From an uncultured Draconibacterium sp. (GTDB lineage: Bacteria; Bacteroidota; Bacteroidia; Bacteroidales; Prolixibacteraceae): a stretch of DNA of 64,000 nt. The position numbers were made by a program, and so were the translations under genes. The notes under the pieces are model-generated. The model saw only the letters and a list, made by a program, of their open reading frames with translations. It did no database searches and had not been told where the DNA came from. The stretch spans positions 4,084,001-4,148,000 of the forward strand of contig NZ_OY781981.1 of NCBI RefSeq assembly GCF_963677565.1, read 5' to 3'. This document shows, in pieces, positions 34,139 through 42,094 of this stretch (position 1 is the first letter of the stretch; each line of letters starts with the position of its first letter).

Positions 34139-35056
34139 TTAACTTATTTGTTCCAGATCGTAAGGAGTCTCCTGGTATACGTAATAATTCAGCCAGTTCG
34201 AAAACAGCAAATTCGCAGTTGATTTCCAACGCATAACTGGTGTTTTCGACGGATCATCATCAGGATAGTAGTTTTTAGGAATTTCTATGGGCAAATTTTT
34301 TGCAAGGTCGCGTTTGTACTCGCCGTCCAGCGTGTGCCGCGAATATTCGGAATGCCCCGTAATAAACAATTGTCGACCGTTTTTAGCTTTCACGATGGAC
34401 ACTCCGGCTTCATCTGAGCAAGAAATAATTTGCAGCTCATTCACTTTTTCGATATCCTCTTTACGCACTTCGGTATGACGTGAGTGTGGAATAAAAAAGG
34501 CATCATCAAAACCTCTGAAAATCGGCAGCGTATTGTCTGACAATTGATGCTCGAAAACGCCAAACATTTTTTTACCGATAGGATATTTTGGCACCTTATA
34601 ATAATGAAACAACGCAGCCTGTGCCGCCCAGCAAATAAATAACGATGACGTTACATGGTGCTCGGCCCAGTCAAGGATCTCTTTCATTTCACCCCAGTAA
34701 GTTACCTCTTCAAATTCGAGTTGTTCTACCGGAGCGCCTGTAATAATCATACCATCGTATTTTTTACTACTCAATTCATCGAAAGTCCGATAAAACTCTG
34801 ACATATGCGACGACGGCGTATTTTTAGGTGTATGTCCCTTAATTTTTAAAAAATCAATCTCTATTTGCAATGGAGAGTTTGATAACAACCGAAGCAAATC
34901 AGTTTCAGTAGTTATTTTTAGCGGCATAAGGTTTAAGATCACAATTTTCAGTGGCCGGATATCCTGATGCGATGCCCGCGATGAATCCATCACAAAAATA
35001 TTCTCCTCGCGAAGTATGTCAATTGCCGGTAGTTTATCATTTATATTTAGTGGCAT
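34139..35056 (-). CDS. metA: Homoserine O-acetyltransferase of the MetA family
   Basis: First step of the methionine branch: acylation of homoserine. 305 aa, full length. Catalytic Cys142 in FICWAAQAALFHYYKVPKYP, His in FVIPHSRHTE-type segment (FFIPHSRHTEV) and Glu in the ITGHSEYSRHTL segment. Residue 111 is Glu (TGAPVEQLEF); in this family Glu111 is known to favour acetyl-CoA while Gly111 favours succinyl-CoA, so an acetyltransferase is predicted. This fits the neighbouring metY, which uses O-acetylhomoserine. It has its own -7 element (TAATTTTG at 35127-35120) and is separated from metY by a hairpin. Confidence 0.93.
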   Translation of the reverse strand: MPLNINDKLPAIDILREENIFVMDSSRASHQDIRPLKIVILNLMPLKITTETDLLRLLSNSPLQIEIDFLKIKGHTPKNTPSSHMSEFYRTFDELSSKKYDGMIITGAPVEQLEFEEVTYWGEMKEILDWAEHHVTSSLFICWAAQAALFHYYKVPKYPIGKKMFGVFEHQLSDNTLPIFRGFDDAFFIPHSRHTEVRKEDIEKVNELQIISCSDEAGVSIVKAKNGRQLFITGHSEYSRHTLDGEYKRDLAKNLPIEIPKNYYPDDDPSKTPVMRWKSTANLLFSNWLNYYVYQETPYDLEQIS

Positions 35057-35154
35057 GTTTTCTTACATTTTAATTTGTTTGAATCGAGAATTGCTATACT
35101 CAATTCTTTTTTGGCGCTGCAAAATTAACCAACATTATGAAGTTGGAAAATATT

Positions 35155-35187
35155 ATTCACCTGCTGACTTGAATTCAGCAGGTGAAT
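35155..35187 (-). terminator. Hairpin terminator between metY and metA
   Basis: ATTCACCTGCTGA and TCAGCAGGTGAAT form a perfect 13-bp stem with a 7-base loop, eight bases after the metY stop. The U-tract behind it is weak (AATATTTTCC), so read-through is possible. Confidence 0.7.
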
Positions 35188-35194
35188 TGTTTAA

Positions 35195-36496
35195 TTAAAC
35201 TTTAGCAAGTGCCTGTTCAAAGTCGGCAATTATGTCACTAATGTGCTCTAATCCAACGCTAACACGCAGCTGCGTTGGAGTTACACCTGCGGCTGCCTGC
35301 GCTTCTTCCGATAATTGCTGGTGCGTTGTTGCCGCCGGCTGAATGATCAGGGATTTAGCGTCGCCAACATTTGCCAGGTGACTTACCAGCTCCAGGTTAT
35401 TTACCACATTGTTAGCCGTATCTTTATCGCCTTTTACATTGAACGACAGTACACCACCGGCTCCTTTTGGCAGGTATTTCTGTGCGTTGGCATACGACGG
35501 ACTGCTTTCCAATCCCGGGTAATTTACACTCTCTACTTTTGGATGTTCCTCGAGCCATTTGGCCAGTGCCAGTGTATTTTCCACATGTCGATCCATTCTG
35601 AGCGATAGTGTTTCCAATCCCTGAAGCAACAGGAACGAGTTAAACGGACTGATTGCTGAACCAAAATCGCGCAGTCCTTCAACACGTGCTTTTATAATAA
35701 ATGCAATGTTTCCGAATGGCCCATCGAAGTTAAATACATCCCAGTATTTCAATCCGTGATAACCTTCTGAAGGTTCAGTGAAACCGGGGAATTTACCATT
35801 GCCCCAGTTGTAAGTTCCGGCATCAATAATTACACCGCCAATGCTTGTTCCGTGGCCACCAATCCATTTGGTTGCCGACTCCACAACAATGTCAGCTCCA
35901 TGCTCGATCGGGCGAAACAAATAACCACCGCCGGCAAAAGTATTGTCAACAATAAACGGGATATCGTATTTTTTAGCCACCGCCGCAATCGCGTCAAAAT
36001 CAGGAATTACAAATCCCGGATTTCCAATGGTTTCAAGGTAAATCGCTTTTGTATTCTCGTCAATCAGTTTCTCGAACGATGAAGCCTCAAGGTCTTCCGT
36101 TAAACGAGCCTCAATTCCCAGTCGTTTAAAGGTAACTTTAAACTGGTTGTAGGTTCCACCGTACAGATAAGGAGAAGAAACAATATTGTCACCAATATCC
36201 AGAATATTATTTAATGCCAGAAACTGTGCAGCATGGCCTGATGAAACAGAAAGTGCTGCCACTCCCCCTTCGAGTGCTGCGATACGCTGCTCAAACACAT
36301 CCGAAGTTGGATTCATGATACGTGTGTATATGTTGCCAAACTCTTTTAAGGCAAACAAGTTGGCTGCATGATCTGCATCGTTAAACACGTACGATGATGT
36401 TTGATAAATTGGCACAGCACGCGAGTTAGTTGCTGAATCGGGTTGTTGTCCTGCATGTAGCTGCAGTGTTTCGAAATTTAATTTTTGAGTTGTCAT
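35195..36496 (-). CDS. metY: O-acetylhomoserine sulfhydrylase (aminocarboxypropyltransferase)
   Basis: PLP enzyme making homocysteine from O-acetylhomoserine and sulfide. 433 aa. N-terminus KLNFETLQLHAGQQPD, IYTRIMNPTSDVFEQRIAAL (about 56-75), SGHAAQFLAL, VDNTFAGGGYLFRPIEHGAD and the PLP-lysine motif SATKWIGGHGTSIGG (about 203-217), all typical of MetY rather than of cystathionine enzymes. Downstream of the aspartokinase-like gene and its Met-rich leader; upstream of metA. Confidence 0.95.
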   Translation of the reverse strand: MTTQKLNFETLQLHAGQQPDSATNSRAVPIYQTSSYVFNDADHAANLFALKEFGNIYTRIMNPTSDVFEQRIAALEGGVAALSVSSGHAAQFLALNNILDIGDNIVSSPYLYGGTYNQFKVTFKRLGIEARLTEDLEASSFEKLIDENTKAIYLETIGNPGFVIPDFDAIAAVAKKYDIPFIVDNTFAGGGYLFRPIEHGADIVVESATKWIGGHGTSIGGVIIDAGTYNWGNGKFPGFTEPSEGYHGLKYWDVFNFDGPFGNIAFIIKARVEGLRDFGSAISPFNSFLLLQGLETLSLRMDRHVENTLALAKWLEEHPKVESVNYPGLESSPSYANAQKYLPKGAGGVLSFNVKGDKDTANNVVNNLELVSHLANVGDAKSLIIQPAATTHQQLSEEAQAAAGVTPTQLRVSVGLEHISDIIADFEQALAKV

Positions 36497-36529
36497 TTTA
36501 CTATAATTTTTTGAGTTAGAAACTTGTTA

Positions 36530-36551
36530 CCCCTAAATCCCCTAAAGGGGA
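36530..36551. repeat. C4/G4 hairpin repeat between aspartokinase and metY
   Basis: CCCCTAAATCCCCTAAAGGGG: two CCCCTAAA units followed by the complement GGGG, so either CCCC can pair with it. It has the look of short dispersed intergenic repeats often seen in Bacteroidota; a second copy is not seen in this window. Confidence 0.5.
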
Positions 36552-36579
36552 CTTACCTTCTTAAAAGATGCTTTTAGGG

Positions 36580-37893
36580 TTAGAAAAAAGCCTTATAAAT
36601 TTCACGCACACTTTTTTCTTTGTAGGCTTCCTGAACTACCAGGTAACTTACCAGGTCGGATGCTCCGGAACCACTTAGTATTACATTAATTTTGTTGTTG
36701 GCCACTGCAGCAAATATCTTTGCCGACACACCATACGCCTGTTGCATTCCGTGACCTACAATACCAATCAGTGCGACATCGTTTACCACCTTGATATCAG
36801 TAACAGCAGAGAAACCCAATTTGTGCACGAGTTTTAATGCTTTTGCGCCATTTTCTTTGCTTAAGATAAAATTGATGGACGTTTGCGAAGTAATTACCGA
36901 CTTAATGTTCAGCCCGGCATCGTTTAACTGGTTGGTAACTTTAGCCAGAATACCCGGTTTTAAACCAACACCCGGTCCGTCGAGCTTTAACAGCGAAATA
37001 TCGTCGGTGCAAGCCACGCTTTTCACAATCTGCTCTTCGATGTACGTTTCGGTGTTAATAGTGGTTTCAACCACGCCATCTGTGGTATCGGTACTCAGTA
37101 CCTGAATCGGAATATGAGCATGTTCCAGCGGTTCAACCGTTCGTGGGTGAAACGAATAATGCTCGAAATACGCCAACTCACTGGCCTCGGAATATGTTAG
37201 CCGCTGAATTATAGCTGGATCTTCTATAATTGAAGGGTCGGCACGTTGGAAATCGTTGTCGAGGCCCCAGAGCTTTAAGGCTTCAATACCCAACTCTTTA
37301 GTAAGAAAAGCTGCAGTATAATCGGCTGCAGTTTTTCCGGTTCGTGCCAGCTTTTTGTTCTCAGTAAGTCCGTAGGTACCGGGAATCAGGTAAACGCCAT
37401 TATCCAGTTCATTTAGTTTATTCTTATCAATCGATAAAAAAGTCGCATTTCCGAAATCGGATGATACCTGCAAGGCAATTTCTTCCAGATTAATAATAGC
37501 TGCTTCTTCCCAAAGCGACAATAAAACCTCAACCGACAATTTCTCGGCAAAACTAAGAACCTGGTCCTTTAAGGCACGCGAATAATCGCCAATAAGCACT
37601 ATTCCTTTTAACAAACCAACCAACTGACCGGCTAATTTTGAATACGCTACAGACGGTTGCTCATCAATTGCACCGATGTAGAATCCGTAAATCTCATTCA
37701 ACAATTCCTCTTCATTCAGTTCATTCTGAAATACCTCTTCAAGACTGGATTCAATGAGATTAAGTAAACCGGGGATGGCCGAAACCACCACGTAATTACG
37801 GCTTTTACTTCCGTTTAGATAGACTTTTAAATTTTGTAATGCTATTTGGTTGCCAATATGGCTTCCACCAAATCGAATAACAGTATCCGACAT
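36580..37893 (-). CDS. Divergent aspartate kinase with C-terminal ACT domains
   Basis: 437 aa from ATG 37893 (MSDTVIRFGGSHIG); a TTG 63 bp upstream is not needed. Amino-acid kinase domain (about 1-275) then two ACT domains (ISLLKLDGPGVGLKPGILAK and VALIGIVGHGMQQAYGVSAK). The usual KFGGSS reads RFGGSH, so the catalytic Lys is Arg; RGGSD(Y)TAA reads RTGKTAADYTAA; and the TDVDGVYTADPR strand is WGLDNDFQRADPS. The SEASELAYFEHYSFHPRTV motif is conserved. It may be a weak or specialised kinase or a regulatory paralogue. It follows a Met-rich leader peptide and heads the metY gene, which ties it to methionine supply. Confidence 0.8.
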   Translation of the reverse strand: MSDTVIRFGGSHIGNQIALQNLKVYLNGSKSRNYVVVSAIPGLLNLIESSLEEVFQNELNEEELLNEIYGFYIGAIDEQPSVAYSKLAGQLVGLLKGIVLIGDYSRALKDQVLSFAEKLSVEVLLSLWEEAAIINLEEIALQVSSDFGNATFLSIDKNKLNELDNGVYLIPGTYGLTENKKLARTGKTAADYTAAFLTKELGIEALKLWGLDNDFQRADPSIIEDPAIIQRLTYSEASELAYFEHYSFHPRTVEPLEHAHIPIQVLSTDTTDGVVETTINTETYIEEQIVKSVACTDDISLLKLDGPGVGLKPGILAKVTNQLNDAGLNIKSVITSQTSINFILSKENGAKALKLVHKLGFSAVTDIKVVNDVALIGIVGHGMQQAYGVSAKIFAAVANNKINVILSGSGASDLVSYLVVQEAYKEKSVREIYKAFF

Positions 37894-37977
37894 AAATATA
37901 TTTTTTGAAAATTTCTTTTGTGAAAAGTAACGCTTAACTAAGATGCCCTCAAACAACGAATAACCATCGAATGAAGG

Positions 37978-38070
37978 CTAGCGCATAAACATAAACATAG
38001 ACGACATAAACATAGCTCCGCAACGGATTGCTGCGATAGAAGAAGTAGTATTTCTTGTTTCAATGTTCAT
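37978..38070 (-). CDS. Met-rich leader peptide of the aspartokinase-metY genes
   Basis: A 30-codon frame, ATG 38070 to TAG 37978, fifteen bases behind a predicted start site and 84 bases before the aspartokinase ATG. The peptide has six Met among its last eleven residues (MFMSSMFMFMR), with Thr-Thr-Ser-Ser-Ile-Ala-Ala-Ile in its middle and Cys17. This composition, in front of an aspartate-family gene, is what is expected of an attenuator leader that senses charged tRNA-Met (and perhaps Thr/Ile). The middle of the gene contains a small hairpin (CGCAGCAA, TTGCG), and GCCTTCA (overlapping the stop) can pair with TGAGGGC downstream. No strong U-tract terminator was seen, so translational control is also possible. 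Confidence 0.75.
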   Translation of the reverse strand: MNIETRNTTSSIAAIRCGAMFMSSMFMFMR

Positions 38071-38091
38071 TCTTGTCGAATTTGTTTAACG

Positions 38092-38121
38092 CAAATATAG
38101 ACCGATTTTTCAGAACGACAA
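38092..38121 (-). promoter_or_regulatory. Promoter of the leader-aspartokinase transcript
   Basis: Minus strand: TTG (38121-38119), 19 bases, TATATTTG (38099-38092), an exact match to the phylum's -33/-7 pattern. Predicted start near 38085, 15 nt before the leader ATG. Confidence 0.75.
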
Positions 38122-38182
38122 GCTTATCTGGAATGATTTTAGATAAATTTCACATTGGAGTTATAAGAATAGTTTGCGCTTT

Positions 38183-38213
38183 CTGATCAATCCTTACTCG
38201 TTATATTGATCAG
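38183..38213. other. Inverted repeat upstream of the leader promoter
   Basis: CTGATCAAT and ATTGATCAG are perfect 9-bp arms separated by 13 bases, about 60 bp upstream of the aspartokinase promoter and 90 bp upstream of the ncRNA promoter. An operator for either transcript is possible; nothing more can be said. Confidence 0.5.
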
Positions 38214-38305
38214 GTCCAACAGAGATTTTTGTAACGAACATATTCAACGTTCTGTATATGTTAAAATCCACAATAAAATTCTTTTTTGTCTTTTTATTTT
38301 GTAAC

Positions 38306-38520
38306 TTGTAAATGAGTTAAGCAATTTAATGCTTCGTAAAACAAAAGATAAACTTTAAGGGTAGGACTTAGTATTTGATTGGTTTTGTGTTTAGGGGTTT
38401 GTAAATTATCAGTCATCTTCAAAAAGCGTCCATTATGTCCTACCCTATTTTTAATGATTTCATTTACAATACATAGTAAATTTTCCCTTTAAAAAAGGCG
38501 CAATTCAGGCGCCTTTTTTT
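38306..38520 (+). ncRNA. Structured non-coding RNA, 6S-like candidate
   Basis: A short transcript can be drawn from a promoter-like pair (TTTG 38285-38288; TAACTTG 38302-38308) to a strong terminator (38491-38520), with no reading frame. Two nested long-range helices are perfect: TTGTAAATGA (38306-38315) with TCATTTACAA (38460-38469), and AGGGTAGGAC (38358-38367) with GTCCTACCCT (38437-38446). A long closed rod with large internal loops, about 200 nt, and a stand-alone location resemble 6S RNA; other ncRNAs are possible. The first helix begins within the predicted -7 box, so the true 5' end needs mapping. Confidence 0.6.
38491..38520 (+). terminator. Terminator of the structured ncRNA
   Basis: A6-GGCGC, loop AATTCAG, GCGCC-T7. 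Strong U-tract on the plus strand; the A-run also allows use in the other direction. Confidence 0.9.
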
Positions 38521-38574
38521 ATTTTGCTCTTTCTGAAAATTAAATCCGGATTGGATTATCTCTGCTGATAAATA

Positions 38575-38608
38575 AAAAAAGAGTCAGAAATTAATCTAAC
38601 TCTTTTTT
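38575..38608 (-). terminator. Terminator of tRNA-Arg
   Basis: On the minus strand AAAAAAGAGT pairs with ACTCTTTTTT across a 14-base loop that itself can extend the stem (AGA/TCT). It begins one base beyond the tRNA 3' end. Confidence 0.8.
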
Positions 38609-38609
38609 G

Positions 38610-38683
<74 letters not shown>

Positions 38684-38795
38684 AGCCTTATTTTGCGCTG
38701 CAAAAGTATAAATCTAATTGCAAATAACAAATACCAACTATTAAATAATTCTATTTATTATTTTCTTCTAATCCTACTTCCTGTATTTTGAACTA

Positions 38796-39830
38796 CTATA
38801 GCAGTTCAATTCCAGCATCTTTGCATTTTTCAATCATTGCATCGGGCCATATGCTCGACTGAATCTCTCCAATGTGGGCCTTGCGTAAGAAGTACATACA
38901 TAAACGCGATTGTCCAATGCCACCGCCAATAGTAAGCGGCAGTTCACCATTCAGCAATTTCTGGTGCCACAACATTCCTTTACGTTCCTCAGCATTACGT
39001 AATTTTAATTGTTCCAGCAAGGTTTCTTTGTCAACGCGTATTCCCATTGACGAAATTTCGAAGGCACGATTCAATACATTATTCCAAAGTATAATATCTC
39101 CATTCAGTCCCTTAAAACCATTTACCGTTTCGGTATTCCAGTCATCGTAATCAGGCGCCCTTCCATCATGAATTTCGCCATTTGGCATTTCGCCACCAAT
39201 ACCAATTACGAAAATAGCCCCGTGCTTTTTGGCTTCCTTTGTTTCGCGCTCAAAAGGAGTAAGATTGGGATACCTTTCGGCTAATTCTTCAGTATGAATA
39301 AAAGTAATTTCTTCTGGCAACTCAGGCTTAATGTTGGTATATGCCTCGCAAAGCAGGAATTCTGTCCTCACCAATGCTGAATAAATTTTTCGCACTACAT
39401 ATTTCAAAAAATCAAGGTTACGCTGTTCTTTCGAAACTACTCGTTCCCAGTCCCATTGGTCGACATATAATGAATGAATATTCGTTAACTCCTCATCAGG
39501 CCTTATAGCATTCATATCGGTGTAAAGCCCAAAACCTGTCTCAATTTTAAGGTCGGCCAAAGCCATTCGTTTCCACTTAGCCAGCGATTGAACAATCTCG
39601 GCTCTGGTTTCATTCAAATCTTTCATCGGGAACGACACCGGGCGCTCAATTCCGTTTAGGTCGTCGTTAATACCGGTTCCCTGCTTTACAAATAAAGGTG
39701 CGGTTACCCGGCGCAAACGCAACTCGGCAGCCAAGGTCTGTTGAAAAAAGTCTTTAATAAGTTTAATGGCCTGTTCGGTTTGTTGTACATCTAAAACCGA
39801 CTTATAGCCTTCTGGAATTGTTAGTTTCAT
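38796..39830 (-). CDS. asnA: Aspartate-ammonia ligase (asparagine synthetase A)
   Basis: 344 aa, ammonia-dependent class II aaRS-like enzyme forming asparagine with ATP. FVKQGTGINDDLNGIERPV (about 47-65), SLAKWKRMAL (about 83-92), ETGFGLYTDMNAIRPDE, SLYVDQWDWE and the C-terminal GGGIGQSRLCMYFLRKAHIG (motif 3) are all AsnA-typical. A 16-bp palindrome lies in its leader, together with a tiny 6-codon frame. Monocistronic, with tRNA-Arg behind it. Confidence 0.96.
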   Translation of the reverse strand: MKLTIPEGYKSVLDVQQTEQAIKLIKDFFQQTLAAELRLRRVTAPLFVKQGTGINDDLNGIERPVSFPMKDLNETRAEIVQSLAKWKRMALADLKIETGFGLYTDMNAIRPDEELTNIHSLYVDQWDWERVVSKEQRNLDFLKYVVRKIYSALVRTEFLLCEAYTNIKPELPEEITFIHTEELAERYPNLTPFERETKEAKKHGAIFVIGIGGEMPNGEIHDGRAPDYDDWNTETVNGFKGLNGDIILWNNVLNRAFEISSMGIRVDKETLLEQLKLRNAEERKGMLWHQKLLNGELPLTIGGGIGQSRLCMYFLRKAHIGEIQSSIWPDAMIEKCKDAGIELL

Positions 39831-39885
39831 TGTAAAATAGTTATCTCAGGAAGCTCGCATGTTCATCTCAAAACCGATACTTCCC

Positions 39886-39901
39886 GCACAATATGTTGTG
39901 C
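39886..39901. promoter_or_regulatory. Palindrome in the asnA leader
   Basis: GCACAA-TATG-TTGTGC, perfect 6-bp arms, about 56 bp upstream of the asnA ATG and downstream of a minus-strand TATTTTTG (39944-39937) that may be its -7 box. Could be an operator or RNA hairpin; also shared upstream region with the divergent MFS gene. Confidence 0.45.
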
Positions 39902-40054
39902 TGTTAATACTTTTAAGTTGTCTTTGTCTGTGAAAGCAAAAATATAATTCTGATATCAAATTAAAAGCTATTTCGTATTTATTCTTATAATTTACAATAA
40001 GATTTACAAAAAAGCCGCGAGTAAAAAGGAAACATTATTTTTGCGGCTTACCAA

Positions 40055-41224
40055 ATGGCAAATTTCAGTAAGAACATACCGCGTCTTTACCTAATAAAAA
40101 TCTCGAAATGGTTTAATATGGTAATGCCCATTATGTTGCTTTTTTATAAAAGTAACGGACTGGGATCGTACGAATTATTTGTGCTAAAAGCCATTTATTC
40201 GGTTGCCGTGGTTGTTATGGAGATCCCTTCGGGGTGGATGGCCGATGTTTGGGGGCGCAAGAAAACACTTATTCTTGGAAGCATTTTAGGAAGTGTTGGT
40301 TTTCTTATCTACAGTTTTTCCTATGAATTCTGGGCTTTTGTTGCTGCTGAGATTGTGCTGGGCATAGGACTGTCGTTTATTTCGGGGGCAGATTCGGCCT
40401 TACTTTATGATAGCCTGAAAGCGGATAATAAAACAGACAAATACACACGCGAAGAAGGACGTATCACATCTGCCGGAAATTTTGCAGAGGCCATAGCAGG
40501 TGTGGTTAGTGGATTACTGGTCTATTTTAGTTTGCGAACACCCTTCTATTTTCAGTTTGGAGTGGCAGCCCTGGCAATTCCTGCGGCATTTACACTAATC
40601 GAACCCAAAGTACATTCTGTAGAGCACGTGCACTCCATCAGTAAATTGGTTAGCAATATCAAAAACTCGTTGATTTCGAACACAAATCTTAGGGTTGCTA
40701 TATTGCTTTCGGCGCTTACCGGAACTGCTACACTCACTTTTGCCTGGTTAGTTCAGCCATTTTTTGTGGCAATTGGATTACCCGAAGAATTGTTTGGAAT
40801 ATTTTGGACGGTCCTGAATTTGAGTGTTGGGATTTCGTCAGTCTTTGCTTATAAAGTTGAATTATTTCTGGGAAAACGCCGGTCGATTTTAGCTGTTATT
40901 CTTCTACTTTCTTTCGGTTATTTCTTTGCAGGTATTTCCATCTCCTACTATGGTTTTGTATTCCTATTCCTCTTTTATCTGGCACGCGGTATAGCTACTC
41001 CTATCTTCAAAAATTACATTAATCTTTACACTGACAGCGAAGTGCGGGCAACCATGCTTTCGGTCAGGAATTTTATTATTCGTATGGCTTTTGCGGGCAT
41101 TGGCCCTCTGTTGGGCTGGATTACGGACAACATCAGTTTAAACAAAGCATTCTTGTTGGCAGGAATTATTTACCTTGTAGCAGCAATATCAGTTACACTT
41201 CCCTGGCTACGAACAAAGACATAA
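40055..41224 (+). CDS. MFS transporter
   Basis: 389 aa, 12 predicted membrane helices. The loop 2-3 motif is seen as GWMADVWGRKKTLILGSILG (about 60-79), the major-facilitator hallmark, with a second one missing its usual Arg/Lys pattern after helix 8. IPRLYLIKISKWFNMVMPIM begins the protein. Substrate unknown; a drug or metabolite exporter is possible. TATTTTTG at 40036-40043 puts the start only about 5-10 nt before the ATG, so the mRNA may be leaderless. Confidence 0.88.
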   Translation: MANFSKNIPRLYLIKISKWFNMVMPIMLLFYKSNGLGSYELFVLKAIYSVAVVVMEIPSGWMADVWGRKKTLILGSILGSVGFLIYSFSYEFWAFVAAEIVLGIGLSFISGADSALLYDSLKADNKTDKYTREEGRITSAGNFAEAIAGVVSGLLVYFSLRTPFYFQFGVAALAIPAAFTLIEPKVHSVEHVHSISKLVSNIKNSLISNTNLRVAILLSALTGTATLTFAWLVQPFFVAIGLPEELFGIFWTVLNLSVGISSVFAYKVELFLGKRRSILAVILLLSFGYFFAGISISYYGFVFLFLFYLARGIATPIFKNYINLYTDSEVRATMLSVRNFIIRMAFAGIGPLLGWITDNISLNKAFLLAGIIYLVAAISVTLPWLRTKT

Positions 41225-41473
41225 ACACCGTGTATTAAACCTGATGTGATTGAATCAAGGAATAATACTCTATGAGTCTGGAGCTCTTCTATAAATGATG
41301 AATATCGATTAACGATTTTAGAATAGCGATTAGAAGAAAGGAATTAAAAAAGAGTCGAACTTAGTTTATCAATCATAATTCGTTAATCAACATTCGAAAT
41401 TCATTATAAACTTATATAATTGTTATTGAAAACGAATCTGCTGATTTAGTCACCAACCGAAAAATGAATCAAA

Positions 41474-42094
41474 ATGAATAAATCCGTATTGATTTTCGAT
41501 CTTGACAATACCATTTACCCGGTAAGTTCAATTGCAAAAAAATTGTTTAAAAAGCTATTTGCTGTTATTGAAGATAGTGGCGAATACGAAGGAGATTTTG
41601 AAGCTATAAAGTTGGAAATCCAACGCACTCCATTTCAAAAAGTTGCTAGTGCATTTTCGTTCAGCGGGCAGTTGTTGAAAGAGTGCATGCAAGTGCACAT
41701 CAACCTTACATATGATGACCCGATGCAGTATTTCCAGGATTATGAGCTGGTAAGACAACTTCCGCAAACAAAGTTTTTGGTTACTTCGGGATTCAGCAAA
41801 CTACAGCACAGCAAAATCGACAACCTGGGTATTCGCAACGATTTTGAAGAAATAGTTATTCTCGACCTGCAACAAACAAACGATACTAAAAAAGATATTT
41901 TTAAACGGCTCTTGGCAAAATACAAACTACCAAAGGAAGAAGTTTTAATTGTTGGCGACGATATAAAATCAGAAATTCAGGCCGGAAAAGAGCTTGAAAT
42001 CGACACCGTTATTTATGATCATCTGCAAAAATATACCGACTCAAATTATGCTAACAAAATTGAGAATTTTGCCAATCTTAAAAAGTTCCTCTAA
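41474..42094 (+). CDS. HAD superfamily hydrolase
   Basis: 206 aa phosphatase-like protein. Motif I DLDNTIYP (9-16, Asp9 nucleophile, Asp11), motif II TSGF (about 113-116), motif III Lys in TKKDIFKRLL, motif IV GDDIKSEIQAG (about 161-171). The C1 cap is helical (about 17-95). Resembles pyrimidine-5'-nucleotidase-like HADs. Its stop codon overlaps that of the convergent MBL gene by three to four bases, leaving no room for a terminator between them. Confidence 0.85.
   Translation: MNKSVLIFDLDNTIYPVSSIAKKLFKKLFAVIEDSGEYEGDFEAIKLEIQRTPFQKVASAFSFSGQLLKECMQVHINLTYDDPMQYFQDYELVRQLPQTKFLVTSGFSKLQHSKIDNLGIRNDFEEIVILDLQQTNDTKKDIFKRLLAKYKLPKEEVLIVGDDIKSEIQAGKELEIDTVIYDHLQKYTDSNYANKIENFANLKKFL

Noticed and set aside
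35057..35154. SAM riboswitch or similar ahead of metA
   Set aside because: The leader after the -7 box is only about 60 nt and shows no conserved riboswitch core.
37894..37956. TTG-started extension of the aspartokinase
   Set aside because: ATG 37893 begins right at the kinase core; the extension overlaps the leader's downstream hairpin.
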